A DNA stretch of 60,000 nt from Owenia fusiformis (GCA_903813345.2 CAIIXF020000007.1:12694714-12754713); one strand, 5' to 3'; numbered from the stretch's first letter, positions 46,909 through 60,000 are shown. Made by a program: numbers and translations. Notes: generated from the sequence alone by a model not told the origin.

Positions 46909-47100
46909 CAGGCCCGTAGCTAGGGGGGTTCGGGAGACCCCCCCTGGCCAAAAATTCTTTCAAAATCATGCAGTTTTTCACCATTTTGAGCACTTCTCAA
47001 GTGATTTTAGCCATATTTGGGACAAAATTGTCAAATGTGAACGCCCTGTGGAAATTTTTGAAAACTGAACCCCCCTTTGCAAATCCTGGCTACGGGCCTG
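46909..47100. mobile_element. CAGGCCCGTAGC MITE, copy 1 (5-bp target duplication)
   Basis: Termini CAGGCCCGTAGCTAGG and CCTGGCTACGGGCCTG are inverse. Flanks are GTTAC (46904-46908) and GTTAC (47101-47105). 192 bp. Next to the termini are a G-run and a C-run. A CAGG terminus with a 5-bp duplication fits the hAT5-type group; that is recalled knowledge. Confidence 0.92.
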
Positions 47101-47105
47101 GTTAC

Positions 47106-47621
47106 CTTGTGTGTTTTAACATAAGCAAAACAATTTTGACCGTCCAATATAACATATTATAAATCATGTATTTTTGTACTGTATACAATATGAATGAATG
47201 TTACACATCATTTCAAAAAGTTGTATATAAGCATATAAATGTTATTCAAGGTCATGTAACATAACACAGTTAAAACAGCTTGCTATGACTTTTTATATAA
47301 TGCAGCTTGACAATCCAGAATAATAAAAAACAACTACTTGAACTATGAACACTGAAAACATATTGAAAAATATAATGTTGTTTCAAGAGGTCATGTGGAT
47401 AAATATAGGTTACTGTAAATTATCATTTAAAAATAGGCTACCACAATAAGAGTGAATTAGTTGAAAGCAGCAATCCAATATGAAACAATGTGACACTTCC
47501 TGAAAGGTCATTTCCCAGAAAAGTCTCAATTATTGAACCAAAATTGGTAAAGCAGATGTAATGATTTGCATAAAGGTTATATTTAAAGAAAACTTACTTC
47601 AATGTTGATATCATTTTTATA
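47106..47621. other. Intergenic, nothing recognised
   Basis: AT-rich, no supported feature. Confidence 0.5.
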
Positions 47622-47798
47622 CAGGGTGAGCCAAAACACAATGTTAATAACTTAGCCAAAAAGCATGGGTTTAAAGTTAATGAAGCATGTGTTGTAAATG
47701 GAAATAAAATTGTGACCCTTGGGGAAATACAATGAAACTTGGTAATGAATGAGAGTTATTTACATACATTTGTTCAGGTTACCTTTTGGCTCACTCTG
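47622..47798. mobile_element. Small mariner-like MITE
   Basis: The left end CAGGGTGAGCCAAAA and right end TTTTGGCTCACTCTG are inverse (one mismatch). 177 bp. TA precedes the left end but TC follows the right, so the target duplication is not intact. Confidence 0.72.
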
Positions 47799-48732
47799 TC
47801 TTTGGACATTTTTGCCATCTTAGATATCATAATTATACCAACTGAAGTCTTCTTTAAATGCATGTTAGTGCGTACATCAGTACATTTATCATGTGTTGAA
47901 GTCTAGTTACAATTGCCTTCATCAATTGCTGCATATACAAGCAGTTGAGTATGTGTATTCCTCCTGCAATAATCTAATTCAAATATTTGCCAAATGTCAG
48001 TTCTACAATTCAAAAAATAAGATGTTCATTGAAGAAAAGGATGTACTATTCCAATGGAATCGATGGCTTAATTGTAATATTCCTAATATTAATTTTCTCT
48101 TGTGACATAACTAAATTATTGCCATGGGAATATTAACAGATATAATTACATGCAGTAAAGCAATAGAGCAAATGTATTTAGCATCATTAGTGTAGTTCTA
48201 TTCAGCCATATTTAGTATGGGCCTTTCTATACAGTGCCCATGGCGATGAGCTAATTGTAAAATATGTGTTGTAGTCTTGTATCCAGCTTCTGTATTGAAT
48301 TCACATGTTCTGTATCGTTTCAATGATATTTTTATACCTTGTTGCGAGACTACTTGTGCTGTTGTATCCCGGCTGTGTGTTTTATTGGGGGGTGAGGGAG
48401 AAGAGTCATTCAAACCTTTGTTATTCAGTACAATAGAAATATTTAGTATTTAATCTTTCTTAGGAACAAACTTTAAACTATTTGAGAATTTGAGCGTTAG
48501 ACTCATGGCTACATTAACAATGTTGAATATTCTGACTTTGTAAATTTGCCATTAATTTTATGAAAGCAGAGAATACTAATTCTTTGCAATATAGGAGCTT
48601 TGGATTAATGCATAACGGTAGAGGTCGTCACGACTCCTGAATATGTAAATTATAATGAAACATATTCTATGGCTCAGGTCCAATAAAATAAAACAGTTGA
48701 TAACCATTTGTCTTCAATGAGTATACTACATG
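47799..48732. other. Intergenic, nothing recognised
   Basis: No supported feature. The short bottom-strand frame at 48198-48413 has no domain. Confidence 0.45.
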
Positions 48733-48737
48733 TATAT

Positions 48738-49055
48738 CAGGCCGGTAGCCAGGATTTGCCTGAAGGGGGGTTCACTTTATGAAAAATTCCAGGGGGGATT
48801 CACTTGTGAGAATTTTGGTCCAAAAATCACGGACCTCTGCCAGATTACCTCCTCTGTGTCTAGGCTCAATAAATATACTCCTTTATCCTTTGAGCCTACT
48901 ATCAATAGAGGCTGGATCTGGCTCCGGATCTGTGCCAAAAATGGCCAAAATCACTTAAAAAGTGCTCAGAATGGTGAAAAACTGCATGATTTTGAAAGAT
49001 TTTTTTGCCAGGGGGGTTCATCAAACCCCCCCCCCCCCCCCTGGCTACGGGCCTG
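48738..49055. mobile_element. CAGGCCCGTAGC MITE, copy 2 (5-bp target duplication)
   Basis: Termini CAGGCCGGTAGCCAGGAT and CCTGGCTACGGGCCTG match copy 1, as do inner parts in inverse order ('aaactgcatgatttt', 'tggccaaaat'). Flanks are TATAT on both sides (48733-48737, 49056-49060). 318 bp. A C-run of ~15 lies near the right end. Confidence 0.92.
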
Positions 49056-49060
49056 TATAT

Positions 49061-52000
49061 GAATTAACTTGAAACTTGTAGCTTAGTTAAGTTTGTGTGG
49101 CACCCATTAAATATGCTCTGATTGGCTAATAGTGTTCATATTGAGAGGTGTTCACATATGTCAAAGAGTGTTAATGGAAGATCAAAACAAAACTTAAAGT
49201 TTTCCCATTGGATATTCACTTCAAAATTATGTTCATGAATACTGGTTTTGCTGTAAATTGTTACATTATTGGTTCTTATAGTGTTTTTAAATTAAGGACA
49301 GCCAGGCTTATTGTTGTTGTTGTTGTTTGTTGAAGTCTTGTACCAAATCCTTGTATACCCACTAACCACTACTGCCCCATATAGACTTCTACACAAGATG
49401 CGGAGGGGAAGAAACTAGAAACCAGATGTTTGATGTAGGACTCTGTATTTATTGTTTGATATGTTGGTAATTATAAAAGCAGCTTTTAAAGACTTCGAAC
49501 AGGATTTTAGGTTCATTCCAGGAAACAAATGATGTATAAATAAATACTCTAACCAACAAACATGTATAAGCAGCTTTAAGGTCACGTTAACCAGCATTCA
49601 GGAAGCAAGAGTGCAGACAGTTTAACCCGTGTAGTATTTTGCACCAGTTGTCCATCATTAACCTTCTGGCCTTAGATCTCATCTAACCAGTTTACTGACA
49701 AAGAAAAGAACAGAACCAAAGGTGTAATAATGAAATACTCATGTTTCTTAGTTTTTGATGTTGCTTCTTTAAGAGAGCTTTGCTAAAATGTATCGTCTGT
49801 ATTTCTCTGACCATTTGGGGAAAAACCAATTGAGATAAATGGTAACCATTGTATACTGGAATTTATTCAGAAACTATATTATTTAGAAATCTGAATGCTC
49901 AGTAATTTAAAAACTTGTTGAGAGAGTATTTCAAATAGAAACATGCTGAATCAGCAAAAACTCAAATTCAGAAAAACGTGGGGTTCTACAATTTAAAATG
50001 AATGTCATAATTAGTTGTATTGTTTGTACCAGTATTTTTAAAAATTATGTTTGAAAAATAAATAAGAGTAGATAGAGACATATAATCAAGTGTAATTGCT
50101 GAGGACGTGCGGCTCTGTTCTGAACAACTTCATGCCACAATCAATAACATTTAATTTGATTCCCGTCAATAAAGCAGTTAGTTTAAGTCTTGCAGTGCCT
50201 ATTATTTGTCTCAGTAATGGTTCTTCTGTCTTCGCCAAGATGTAATTTACCATTGGTGTTAATCCGGATCATCATGAATAGTATAGTAGTTTAAAGCTAC
50301 CAATGTATTAAATGAGAATATGTACAGTGTCCTGAAGATTAGGACATTTCTGTGGGTTGAAATAGACAAATTGCTATAGATTGTCTAACTGACATGTTCC
50401 TCAGAAAAACTTCACCTAATTCTAAATGTATACCCTCTGTACAATTGCTGGCTGGCATAGGTATCATCATGTGCTTGCATCAGATGTTCCACATGGTGAT
50501 TGTTGTATATATATCGTTGCTATGGTCATTGGAATTATTTGTAATTTAATAAATGGAAGGGAAAGTAAAGAGGGCGGCTGATGTTTTCTGACATTTTCTC
50601 AGTGGCTAAAAGAAACATAAACATAAATGGCAGCATGAAAAGTACACTAAGTATTTTCACAAAAAGTATAACTCAACAACTACAAAATGTCTCTTTCCTC
50701 TTATTTGTTGTTTTGAAACTGTTTTACAAATTAGAGATAACTCAAAATTATTTTTCTAAAAGTATTAGATAATCATTGAAATCTATTTATATGATCAATA
50801 AATATAATTTGCTGAAATTCTGAAATAATAGTTATTATCAAGAACTTCTTAATATAAAGATGATAGTGGTTAAACTTTAATTCATAAAAAATCATGTATA
50901 GTTGTGGATAAGAATGTGTTAAATTGTGATCCAGTGTGTGTTTGTACAGTGTGAAATAGAATGATATGCTATGATGCACACACTGATCATACTTCAAGTT
51001 CTGTCAATAGGGAGGCATCTTATGTATGCATCACTGATTCTTGTATCAACAATTTATTTTAAGAATTATTAGAAATGGGATGAATCTTATATGTAGCACA
51101 AAGAAAATCGACAGGTTATGAAGGAGTAATGTAAAGCCTGTCTAATCTGAATGTCACTAAGGACTAGTTTTGCTCACAACACACCTAATTTCTTGGCATG
51201 TTACTGGAAAGGCTTTATAAAACATGAGATAAAACACAGGTGTATCCTCAAACAATCAATCAATTAATATTTGATAAATGATATTAAACTATTAAAACCC
51301 GGTTATTCAAGTTCATTTATATTCCTAACGGCAAGGTTTGTGGTGAGCGTTGTTCCTCTATGGATACTCATCGTAACGATACAGCAGTCCTATACATATT
51401 GAACCGATCAAAAAACTTGTAAACAGTATCTGGTTTATTCTATGGTTTTGAAGAATGCTTTTATCCTACAGGTTAACAGTTGATTTTTGTCACATAATTA
51501 ATGTAAAATGACAGCAATTATAGATGTGAATAGACCACAAGCATTTAAGTATTTTATGGAGACCGCAATGACATTACCTTTGTTATGACGTGAAAATGTA
51601 TCTTTAGACCAACCAGTTAATATTTTTGCAATGTTGAGCTATGTAAGTATCAAACAGTAGGCTGTACATTATTATGAGTAGCATCGGTCTAATACCCTCA
51701 AATCACACCTGCAAGCCACATTGTACTCTGACTAATGAAGACAATACCCTGTCTCCATCAGTGAGCAGCATTACCCTCTAACTATTTTACTCGATTCTTA
51801 AGTTTTGATGCTGATAGGAAGGAGCCAGAATCTGAAATGAAGATAATTTTAATTTGCAAAACCTCATAAAATTACAGGCAACAACAAGGATTATAATTAT
51901 AAGTAGATTAATTAGTAGATAAGTTACTGATTGTGTTGTTTTGACTGTTGATAAGGCAATTAGATTATTTTGCTTGCAGGGCTAACAACAACATGAACTT

Positions 52001-52999
52001 ATCAGTACAATAATCAATAGATAAATAAATAAAATGCCTCAAAATCAATTGAGTTTCACCAGCTGTATATTTGACATTCAGTGATTACTCTAGCATCTCA
52101 AAGTCATCATAATAAGAAAATAGTCTTATTAATTTGACAGGTATAAGTCTAGGATGATGTCCTCTGGGGTTTCTTTCTATGATTACTCAATTTGTTATTG
52201 GTATTACATTATGGAGGCAGAGTTATTAGCACCAAGGGGATCATAATACAGTCAAGCGCAGCAGCCTAGAATATAACTAGCTCTCTAATAACTTTGAATA
52301 TTATGCGTTATTGCTTACATGACTTATTTTGCTCTTGTACAATATCAGACCTAAGTTATTATGTAACTTCCAATTCTTCAAAAAACATGGGAGAAATTGT
52401 TACATAGTTGATAGGTTTTCTTACTACGAGGAAGTGCTCATTCAAAGATAAAAACAATAACCCATCGTAGTATCAGGAAACGCAGCTTTTAGGCTCAATA
52501 AATAAGTAGTAGTTGCTCTGATAACCTATTACTATTTTATGGAAATGTTATTCAATTTCTATAGCATCCATGGATCAGTTGAGTCAATCATTTAATAGCC
52601 ACTCTAACAGATAACAGGAAATATGCATCAACGGTTATGTTTGAAATTCCCATTTCTGAAGATAAATGGTTTGATATTAAATAATTTGCTATATCATGTT
52701 TTACATTAATCCAGAACGATTTTCATGAAAAGGGTCATAATGACCTTATCACAAGCACTGAGTCTTATACGTATATATCAATGACTGTAAATGTTTCTTT
52801 CCATTGCTTCATAGAGATGAGGTGGGTATTATACATGCGTGTCATACCCTGAATTCCAGAGGCTAATAGCACCAATAACTAATAAAAATGAATGATAGGT
52901 ACTTATGAAGACAGAAAATGTAGAGACTTATTATAATTGGGTAGTAGCTTTTTTAGATGACAATATCTCTGAAACATTAGTTTAGATTTATTGTGTTGT
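49061..52999. other. Long intergenic stretch, nothing recognised
   Basis: Nearly 4 kb of AT-rich sequence. Only simple runs (TTG repeats near 49312) and one more Tigger-like end ('gtaaagcctgtctaatctga' near 51132) are visible. No exon is supported on either strand. Confidence 0.5.
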
Positions 53000-53085
53000 C
53001 AAGTTGGCCGAGTGGTCTAGAGCACTAAACATGCTAAGCTAGGTGTTGTCACGACAATATAGCCACGTGAACGTGAGTTCGAGAT
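53000..53085 (+). pseudogene. tRNA-like sequence (Ser/Leu type), degenerate
   Basis: An excellent A box (TTGGCCGAGTGGTCTAGAGC) is followed by a loop with ATGCTAA (GCT anticodon if Ser), a long variable region and a B box, GAGTTCGAGAT. Size and the long variable arm fit a class II tRNA. The anticodon stem pairs badly, and there is no 3' partner for the 5' GTCAAGT acceptor stem. It is better read as a tRNA pseudogene or the head of a tRNA-derived SINE. A T-run (ttttt) follows. Confidence 0.6.
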
Positions 53086-53794
53086 GTGTGTCCTTTTTGC
53101 ATTTATTCATCATAGAATAAACTCTAATTAATTGCTAATTTTGATAAAAGTGATATTCTGCACCTGATTGTACATGAGGAATGAGGATCATATATGAATA
53201 TATACATAAGAGAACAAATATTGGATCCTATAAGGTGTTCATGGGTTAATTCTGTGATTACATATTAAATTACAACTGCAAAATGAAGAATAGATATCTA
53301 TATGTAAGAGGTATAGCTCACCTCAATTGGTTGTAAAGAAAGTACAAAAAACAATCACAGGACATCCTGAAATACCACAATAAATAAGTCTTCCCCCTGA
53401 TCTCCTACTTGTGTTGGGGAAGGTGAAGTACATAGTATATAGGGGGGGGGGGGGTCGACACAGTCTTGAGGCAAGAATACAAACAAATATTGAAATACAA
53501 CTTAAATGGCCTTATATACATTATGTAATAAGAAGCAACTTGTAGACCTGATATAATCCTGGGATTTCTTTGTTACCGTATTATTGATGCAGTAAGGTTG
53601 CAAGATAAATTACAATGAACAGCAAGCAGGTTATCTGAGGTATGCAATTGGATAAGACCTGCTTGTACTGGAGGGAGCAGGTTACTCACTCAAATGCTGT
53701 TGTTACATCAGCACGAGGTATATAATAGGAAATATAGCAACAATGGGAAATATTATGATATATATGGTGTTAATTATATCTTATGTATTAATAA
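53086..53794. other. Intergenic, nothing recognised
   Basis: AT-rich apart from a G run near 53443-53453. No supported exon. Confidence 0.45.
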
Positions 53795-53799
53795 GTAAC

Positions 53800-54482
53800 C
53801 AGGGTTCGATCTTAGCGGTAGCAAGGAGCAAATTTGCTCCAAAAACTTCGTGGCCGGGAGCAAATGTTTGCTACCTCAAATTTACGCAACGAATCTCATG
53901 TATTTCAACCCTTCTATCGCATAGAATCAATGGAACTTACCACTCCCGATATTTTTTTTTCATTTTTTCATCGCGTTTCCGATAGCGATATACAACCTCA
54001 ACGCTGATTGGTTGATACGGATCCCAAAATGAAACAAAATAAGATAACATCACTGATTGGACTTTACTCGCTTTAGCGAAACAGAATTTCTTGCCGAAAA
54101 AATGTCGCCTGCACGATAACATGTTTCATCGACAAATACGCTATAATTTGTTTCCCCCCAATTGATTATACTACCTTTATTAGGATTAGATGATTCATTC
54201 TCCTATTTTCAATGAAAACATGCGGATTTTGGTCTGAAAAACCACAAATTGTTCTCAGACGACTCTTGAATGTAAAAAATGGTCATTTCGTTCAGTGCAA
54301 AAAGGCGAGAAATAACCGGGGATTCGTTATAAGACATGAATATAATTTGAGGAGCAATTTGCTACCTGATAATGTTTTCTTGGAGCATTTTTGTTACTAC
54401 CTGAATATGGGAATTTGCTCCTTGTTTTGGTAGAAGGTAGCAAATCCTTGCTACTGGTAAAAAAAGTTAAGGTCAGACCCTG
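53800..54482. mobile_element. CAGGGTTCGA MITE with 5-bp target duplication
   Basis: The left end CAGGGTTCGATCTTA followed by GGTAGCAAGGAGCAAATTTG is inverted at the right (CAAATCCTTGCTACTGGTA, TTAAGGTCAGACCCTG). Flanks are GTAAC at 53795-53799 and 54483-54487. 683 bp; interior copies of 'ggagcaaat/atttgctcc' recur. No transposase frame. Confidence 0.9.
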
Positions 54483-54487
54483 GTAAC

Positions 54488-57400
54488 ATGTTAATTCAAA
54501 GTTAATCAACAGGTTCCTTGTAATAGAGAGCTTCACTGTGGGGGGGTCTGCTATGCAGAAACAGGATTTACTCAAGGACTACGACAGTTTAATAATTTCT
54601 TAGTTTGATGTAGTATACAGAGAGGCTTTCCACACTGTTTTCTTATTCATTTTATGTGACATGTGAAGAATGGCAATATTTTACTGAATTAACTTTTTTA
54701 AAACAAAAACCAAATCAAACTATTGATAAGGGGTAGGTCATTAATGCAAACCAGATATGAAGTTTATGAACCATTTACATTTAACATTGAAAATGAATCA
54801 AAAAATTTTACTGGCTACTTAAACCAGTTAAAACTGTTAATACCCTTGTTAAAGTATTTGATTTGTTACTTTTATGTCTTGTTTTTCTTGAGTATTCTTT
54901 CCTGCATATAGTGAAATCATCGAAATATGTACAGTTGGAAGCTACTAAACATTTCCTCATCAGTTTTTCCAGATCTTCGTATCAGAGAATTTATCAGTTT
55001 CAAAACAAAGATGTGATAAGTATCACTGATTTTTTCTAAAAATAGAATCTTAGAACAAACAATTTATGTTCAGAATTTACAATTTATTTTTATAACCATG
55101 ACCTGTGTAAAGTTAGCCTAAGCCATAGTAATAAATCGATAGAAGTCACCAAAGAGGTTGTAGAACTTTCACAATAGGCAATTGCATGAAAACAACATGC
55201 AAAATAATCTGAAATTATATTTTACCATGGAAACAGTTACAAAATCCTTCAAAATAACAAGAGATTTGGCTGAGAACAACTGGAGTATCTTGCTTGTTGG
55301 CTTGATTTCAATGAAACTCTGATTTTCACTTTATTTAATGATACAAATTCACTCTAAGAAGGAAGTTTTAAGGCCAAAATAGGCTATCATAGCCCGGAGT
55401 GGCAACAGGGACTCTTAAAGCTTTGTTAGTCTATGATTATTTGTACACTAATTAAGATATATTTACAAATCGCTTTCTACTCAAGAAAGTCTGATTCGAA
55501 CTTATCTCGTGATAAAACAATATCTTTGTTATTATTACAGTATAGTAGATATGATGTTATTTCAAGTACCTGTGCCTAATTTGAGATATGGGTTGTCTTC
55601 AGAGAGTCAAATACTCAATTACCCTGGCTATCAGAGCATGAAACATTCTTTGAAGAGAATCAAACTACACGTATTATAAAAAGTTATAAGTATGTAAAGT
55701 TTTAAAATAATTTACTTGATTATCACTGTTCATGATACAGATGATGCTACCCCCCACACCCTATATATTTCTTTTATTGACAAACGTGTCAAAGCATAAC
55801 ACATTAGTACAAACTATAAGAATACATGGGTAAAATTAACTCTAAGATAAAACTACATATATGAAGGACTTCAATTGTCAATTGTAAGTCCTTGGTTAAA
55901 TCCTACTATACGCCTCCCCATATTGTTGTGTTGTTGAAGTAGATATGGGTGGCTCCAGTCTTTAAGCAGGGCTAATGCTATACACCTACGTAATAGTGTT
56001 TTTTGAGTTGATCAAGACCTATGGCAACCAGACCTAATAAAAAGCAGCTGCATACATTATGATTGAAAAAAGGAAATTACTTAAAAGTTGTTAATCATAT
56101 TGAGGTTTGTGTTTACATTGTGTTTAGATTGTGACATTTTATAAATCATAGTTATGACATTAGGCGGGCAAAGAGAGGGGTATAATAGAAAACTAACCTA
56201 TAGCTTTATTCAAGGAGTTGCTTTCTCTATTTAGAAATGCGATTAATAGAAATTTTTGTTTCCGATCACTGAACAAGTTAATATAACCATTAATCTTTTA
56301 TGCTTTTTTGAACCTTGAAATTCCAAGCCATTGGTTAAGAATGGCATTTTATTCCAAATTATATACTTGCAGGATTTTTTTTTAAATATTCATTTAGAAA
56401 GAGCTGATAGATATGTTATATTATATTAATGTATTTTGAATTGCTTGGAAGGCCCTATTGATTATAGCTAATTCATTTGGGTCTTTGGAGAATGGTACGC
56501 AAGTACCAAATTGCAAATATATAACATTTCATTATCTGAATATTATGTAATTCCCATTCCTAATTGATAAATGTATCAGTTAACAATGCATTGTACTTCT
56601 ACTTACAAATCCCTGTACTCTAATGCTAAATCGTATTACAATGGCTTGCTCTTTTTAATATTATATGTTAAGTATAATTGAGTACATATCATTAGATATA
56701 TAAATAAACCATTTGTCGATTCGATTCATAACATTGTGACATGAAGGACATGTTATGAATATACCGGATGTAAATAAACCACCTTTTTGTATTGCAACAT
56801 TTAAAAAATAAAAATTGAGACTTGACTGGCATGGAATACTTCAGTGCCTATCAATAGCAATTCAGCTGCAGGTGTTTGGAGGAATGTCAATGTGTTTCAA
56901 TCAAAAGGCAATACCCGCAAGATCAAGAATCTGTAGAAGTAAGAAATCAGTTACATCCAATGGTGAGCCTCTTGCTTTAAGATTGCCTCTGAAAGATTTG
57001 CAGTTTTCATCATGCCCCATCCCCAATGCATTAGTAAAACATCACATGTCTAATCTAGACATTACTTGGACAGGCCACAAGTGTTTAAATTAGCAAGTGT
57101 TCACATTTCAAGATTCTTAATAATGTGAATCAATTGTAGATAAAGCAAAATTACTGTTAATTGTGACATCCTATTGCTTCAAACCACAACTACAATGTGT
57201 TTTGACCAAATCCTAATATCAAGGTCATTTTTGGTCAAAACAACAGGTGGATGAAATCACCTTCTGTCTCTATCCTGATAATAACCATACCTTTCTTAAA
57301 ATGAATATCTCATTTCTTACAGTAGATATCTCTTACAGTAGATACATCTTTTTCAAAAAGGAGATATGAAGAAGATCAGAATATTCTCACTATATTTGAC

Positions 57401-59728
57401 AGAGCTCTGCTAATATCTAATATTTACTAAAAACACCTTGTATCTCATGTGTTTGTTTTGTGTACCTGTAGTGAAAATAGTTTGATCTGATAGATATGCC
57501 ATGATTTTGAAGTTGTTCAAAGTCTAATCTCGATTGAAGTGCAAATGTACAATAAAATATACATATGTGTTTTGAGGGTATTCTAAAACATGCCGGCAAC
57601 GCTGTGTTTATTTTTTTAATCCTCTAGTAGTAATATCTCATGATCACAATACAGAATCAGATTAACATAGTCTCCCATTGTCCCTTGAAGTAAAAGGCTT
57701 TAAATCGGATCTCTTTCAAATTAACAAAATACTGATTTCATGATGTACAATAGAAGACTTGTAGAAATAATTATGTTTTCTCTCATTTGATCTGTTCATA
57801 CATCTACTATTGTCAAAAATAAGACAAATAAAACCTAACAATATTAACAAGATTTTATTATTGGTGCTTTGACTTTAAAATTATATCAGGGAAACTACCT
57901 TATCTTATCCAGATACCACTGGTCAGAAGTGTTCAGATTTTCAGGTGTTCACTGCTAAGCACTAATAAAAGCGTTTTAATAATTATACATTTACTAAATA
58001 TTTGTCTCTGACTCAGTTCTTTGCTCAATAGAATCAATATGTCACATTTCTCATCATTGGCTACTGACATCTGAATAATTGCCCTTGAAGGGCAGATTTA
58101 TTAATTAGAGGTCTTGCAATTTCTTTATTAACAATCAATTTCTGCTACTCTAAAGGGTCAAGCAGTTTCTGTTGAATTTAGACTTATTGGTAATCTGGGA
58201 AGTGCTTCTGCTTGACATATGGAACTTTCTCAGGATTATCTCTTGGTTTGCTCGGATGTTATAGATTTTTCTAATTTTTTCTTCAGATTAAGAGGCTTTT
58301 TGATTTATCTGTTAGGTTTGTTCTTGATATTATGACATTGGTATGTTGTTATTATGTTCTAGCTACCAGCTTTTGTTACTTTCTGGTGACCTCAATGTTG
58401 GTTACTGGTATGTGTAACAACTGGTTACACTTCTGTAACATTTTGTACGTGGTGATGGATCTTGAATATATTTTATGAACATATTCTCTGAGTTGACATT
58501 GTAGGCATTTGCTTCATATATTGCATCATTGTTTTTATTAGCTCATTTTTGGTATTGCCTTCTTGTGTCTTATTTCTGTTCTACATGTTGCTTACTTTTA
58601 GCTTCCATTGACTGTCATGTTATGAATGTCAATATATGTAAGGGGATATTGGGGAGTTTACCATTAAACATTAAATCATATCAGATCAAGTTTACCTAAA
58701 AGATATAACATTCTGGATGATAGAAGTTTCCAATAACATGTTTTAAGTCAATTTATACTATCTGCACACCAAATGAGAAAATCCTAAATTAAGAAATATT
58801 TTATGGATGATTTTGATGACTGAGGGAATAACTGTCAGATCATTGGAATTATCTCCATTTAAGAGAAAATAAATGACAGGAAAAGGAGAATTACAAAGTA
58901 GCAGTATTATTTACTGGCTTGTTATTCTACTGATGTGTAATTATGATGAATGCCAATGCTACTATTATTCTATCAATTACACTAAACCATGTTATGTTTG
59001 CTTAATACATTCAATTTGCTCACTAAATTGGTATTGGTATTATATGAGGAATTTAATGAGCTTTCTGTTTTGGAAATAGCAATGTTTTTTTTAGATAAAA
59101 AACTAGTTAAAAGGTTGTTAAGTCTCACAAAGAGCCATAAATGCACCATGTGCCATTTAGATATATGCATTATACTTAAGAACATTTAAGTTATTTAATG
59201 TCAGCTCTTCTGCTTTGCAGTCACAAAATCTTCAATATGAAGGAAAGGAATCTCCCAGAACTTGACTATATTTCTTTATCAAGCATGTTTTTCCTGAAAC
59301 AACCAGACCAGACCAGAAAACAGGTCTGGGAAAACTTCCAATACAGAAATGAATCTCCACATTTCATGAAGCAGTATAGTAACTGAGATATTGTTTGTAA
59401 TGCAACATGATAGATGTGTTACTGGGGTCAATGTTAATGAATACCAGTGAACCGGTGTTTATGAAGTACGTCAATTTTGCCAAGATGTCAAGCAAGAAAT
59501 AGAACAGATGATTTACTTATGTTTCAATGTCAAACCTAATATTATTGTTATCTCTATTAGGCTGTAGGTCTTTCTTGGTAAAAATATTATAAAAAAGTAT
59601 ATGTTTGAATAAATTCTATCCTTGAAGTACAGTAAAACCTGCAAATGTGAACACCACTCTATCCAAACATCTGTCAATGTGAACAGCTTTTCTGGTTCCA
59701 ATTTTACACTGGCTGATTGACTCACATA
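54488..59728. other. Long intergenic stretch, nothing recognised
   Basis: Over 5 kb of AT-rich sequence. The longest frame, 56815-57093 (92 codons, top strand), has no recognisable domain or convincing splice context, and its start is not ATG. Short direct repeats such as 'tcttacagtagata' near 57317 are minor. At 59630-59700 there is another 'acagtaaaacctgcaaatgtgaacacc'-type transposon end. Confidence 0.5.
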
Positions 59729-60000
59729 TTAACCTTTAGCGTGCTGCCGGCGGACTCGTCCGCCGAGACTAAAATGTCTCTCACAACTGCCGGCGGACCC
59801 GTACGCCCGATTTCAAACTTTTAAAAACTTTACTTTTTCGCGCCATTCGTATTGTCCAATTAGATTGCCCGATTTATTCAGTGCCTAACATGACTTCCTG
59901 TTGACCTAGAAATGGCGATATTTCGAAAAATAATTCTCAATTCAACAATTTAAACAGTGTTTTAGTCGTTTTTAGTGAACGAATCGAACAAAATGGTGGA
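59729..60000. mobile_element. Left edge of a possible piggyBac-like element
   Basis: TTAA at 59729-59732 is followed by CCTTTAGCGTGCTGCCGGCG and then a GC-rich subterminal repeat (GCCGGCGGAC occurs twice, ~50 bp apart). TTAA followed by CC(C/T)TTT is the usual piggyBac terminus. The window ends before a transposase or right end is seen. Confidence 0.45.

Noticed and set aside
53000-53085. Functional tRNA-Ser(GCT)
   Set aside because: The anticodon stem does not pair and the 3' half of the acceptor stem is missing; kept as a tRNA-like pseudogene instead.
56815-57093. 92-codon frame as a hypothetical gene
   Set aside because: No ATG start, no domain and no clear splice context; expected by chance in 20 kb of intergenic DNA.

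Overview
The window is nuclear DNA from an animal, most likely a marine invertebrate. Small exons are separated by long AT-rich introns with GT-AG junctions, the four readable genes have animal orthologues, and the rest is crowded with short inverted-repeat transposons. I cannot fix the phylum from the sequence. The repeat types (CAGGCCCGTAGC MITEs, a GTCCCCACCA element with TCTG/TCCG runs, a LINE tail) are of kinds common in molluscs and invertebrate deuterostomes, which is inference.

Layout: (1) 788-1083, + strand: the last coding exon of an unidentified protein with two PPxY motifs. (2) 2714-4609, - strand: a complete HINT1 (three coding exons, 126 aa). (3) 4913-16953, + strand: a complete Rab GTPase of the Rab5/21/22 type (six exons, 223 aa), head to head with HINT1 about 300 bp away. 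Its 9.5-kb first intron holds four transposon-like blocks, a perfect 240-bp duplication and a dead repeat-family gene. (4) 20063-29983, - strand: a GPATCH4 orthologue (five exons found; the exon with the start of the G-patch was not found). Its intron carries a ~5-kb fold-back element. (5) 33996-40798, + strand: a second complete Rab GTPase with an acidic N-terminal extension (seven exons, 271 aa) and a LINE remnant in intron 5. (6) 40799-60000: no recognisable gene, only MITEs, tandem repeats, a tRNA-like sequence and the edge of a possible piggyBac-like element.

The most unusual observation is that two neighbouring genes each carry a tandem array grown from one of their own exon-intron junctions. 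In the first Rab gene a 65-bp unit with the exon 4 splice acceptor and the first ~43 exon bases is repeated six extra times in intron 3. In GPATCH4 a 63-bp unit with the end of exon 2 and its donor is repeated six extra times. Its period is divisible by three, the frame stays open, and three copies keep a GTAAGC donor, so alternative donors could add 21, 42 or 63 residues without a frameshift.

The genes do not form an obvious pathway. HINT1 is a nucleotide hydrolase, the Rabs act in membrane traffic and GPATCH4 is a nuclear/nucleolar RNA-associated protein. No novel defence or biosynthetic system was found. The interest lies in genome structure: junction minisatellites, fold-back elements, and transposons carrying RFX-like and CRE-like palindromes.
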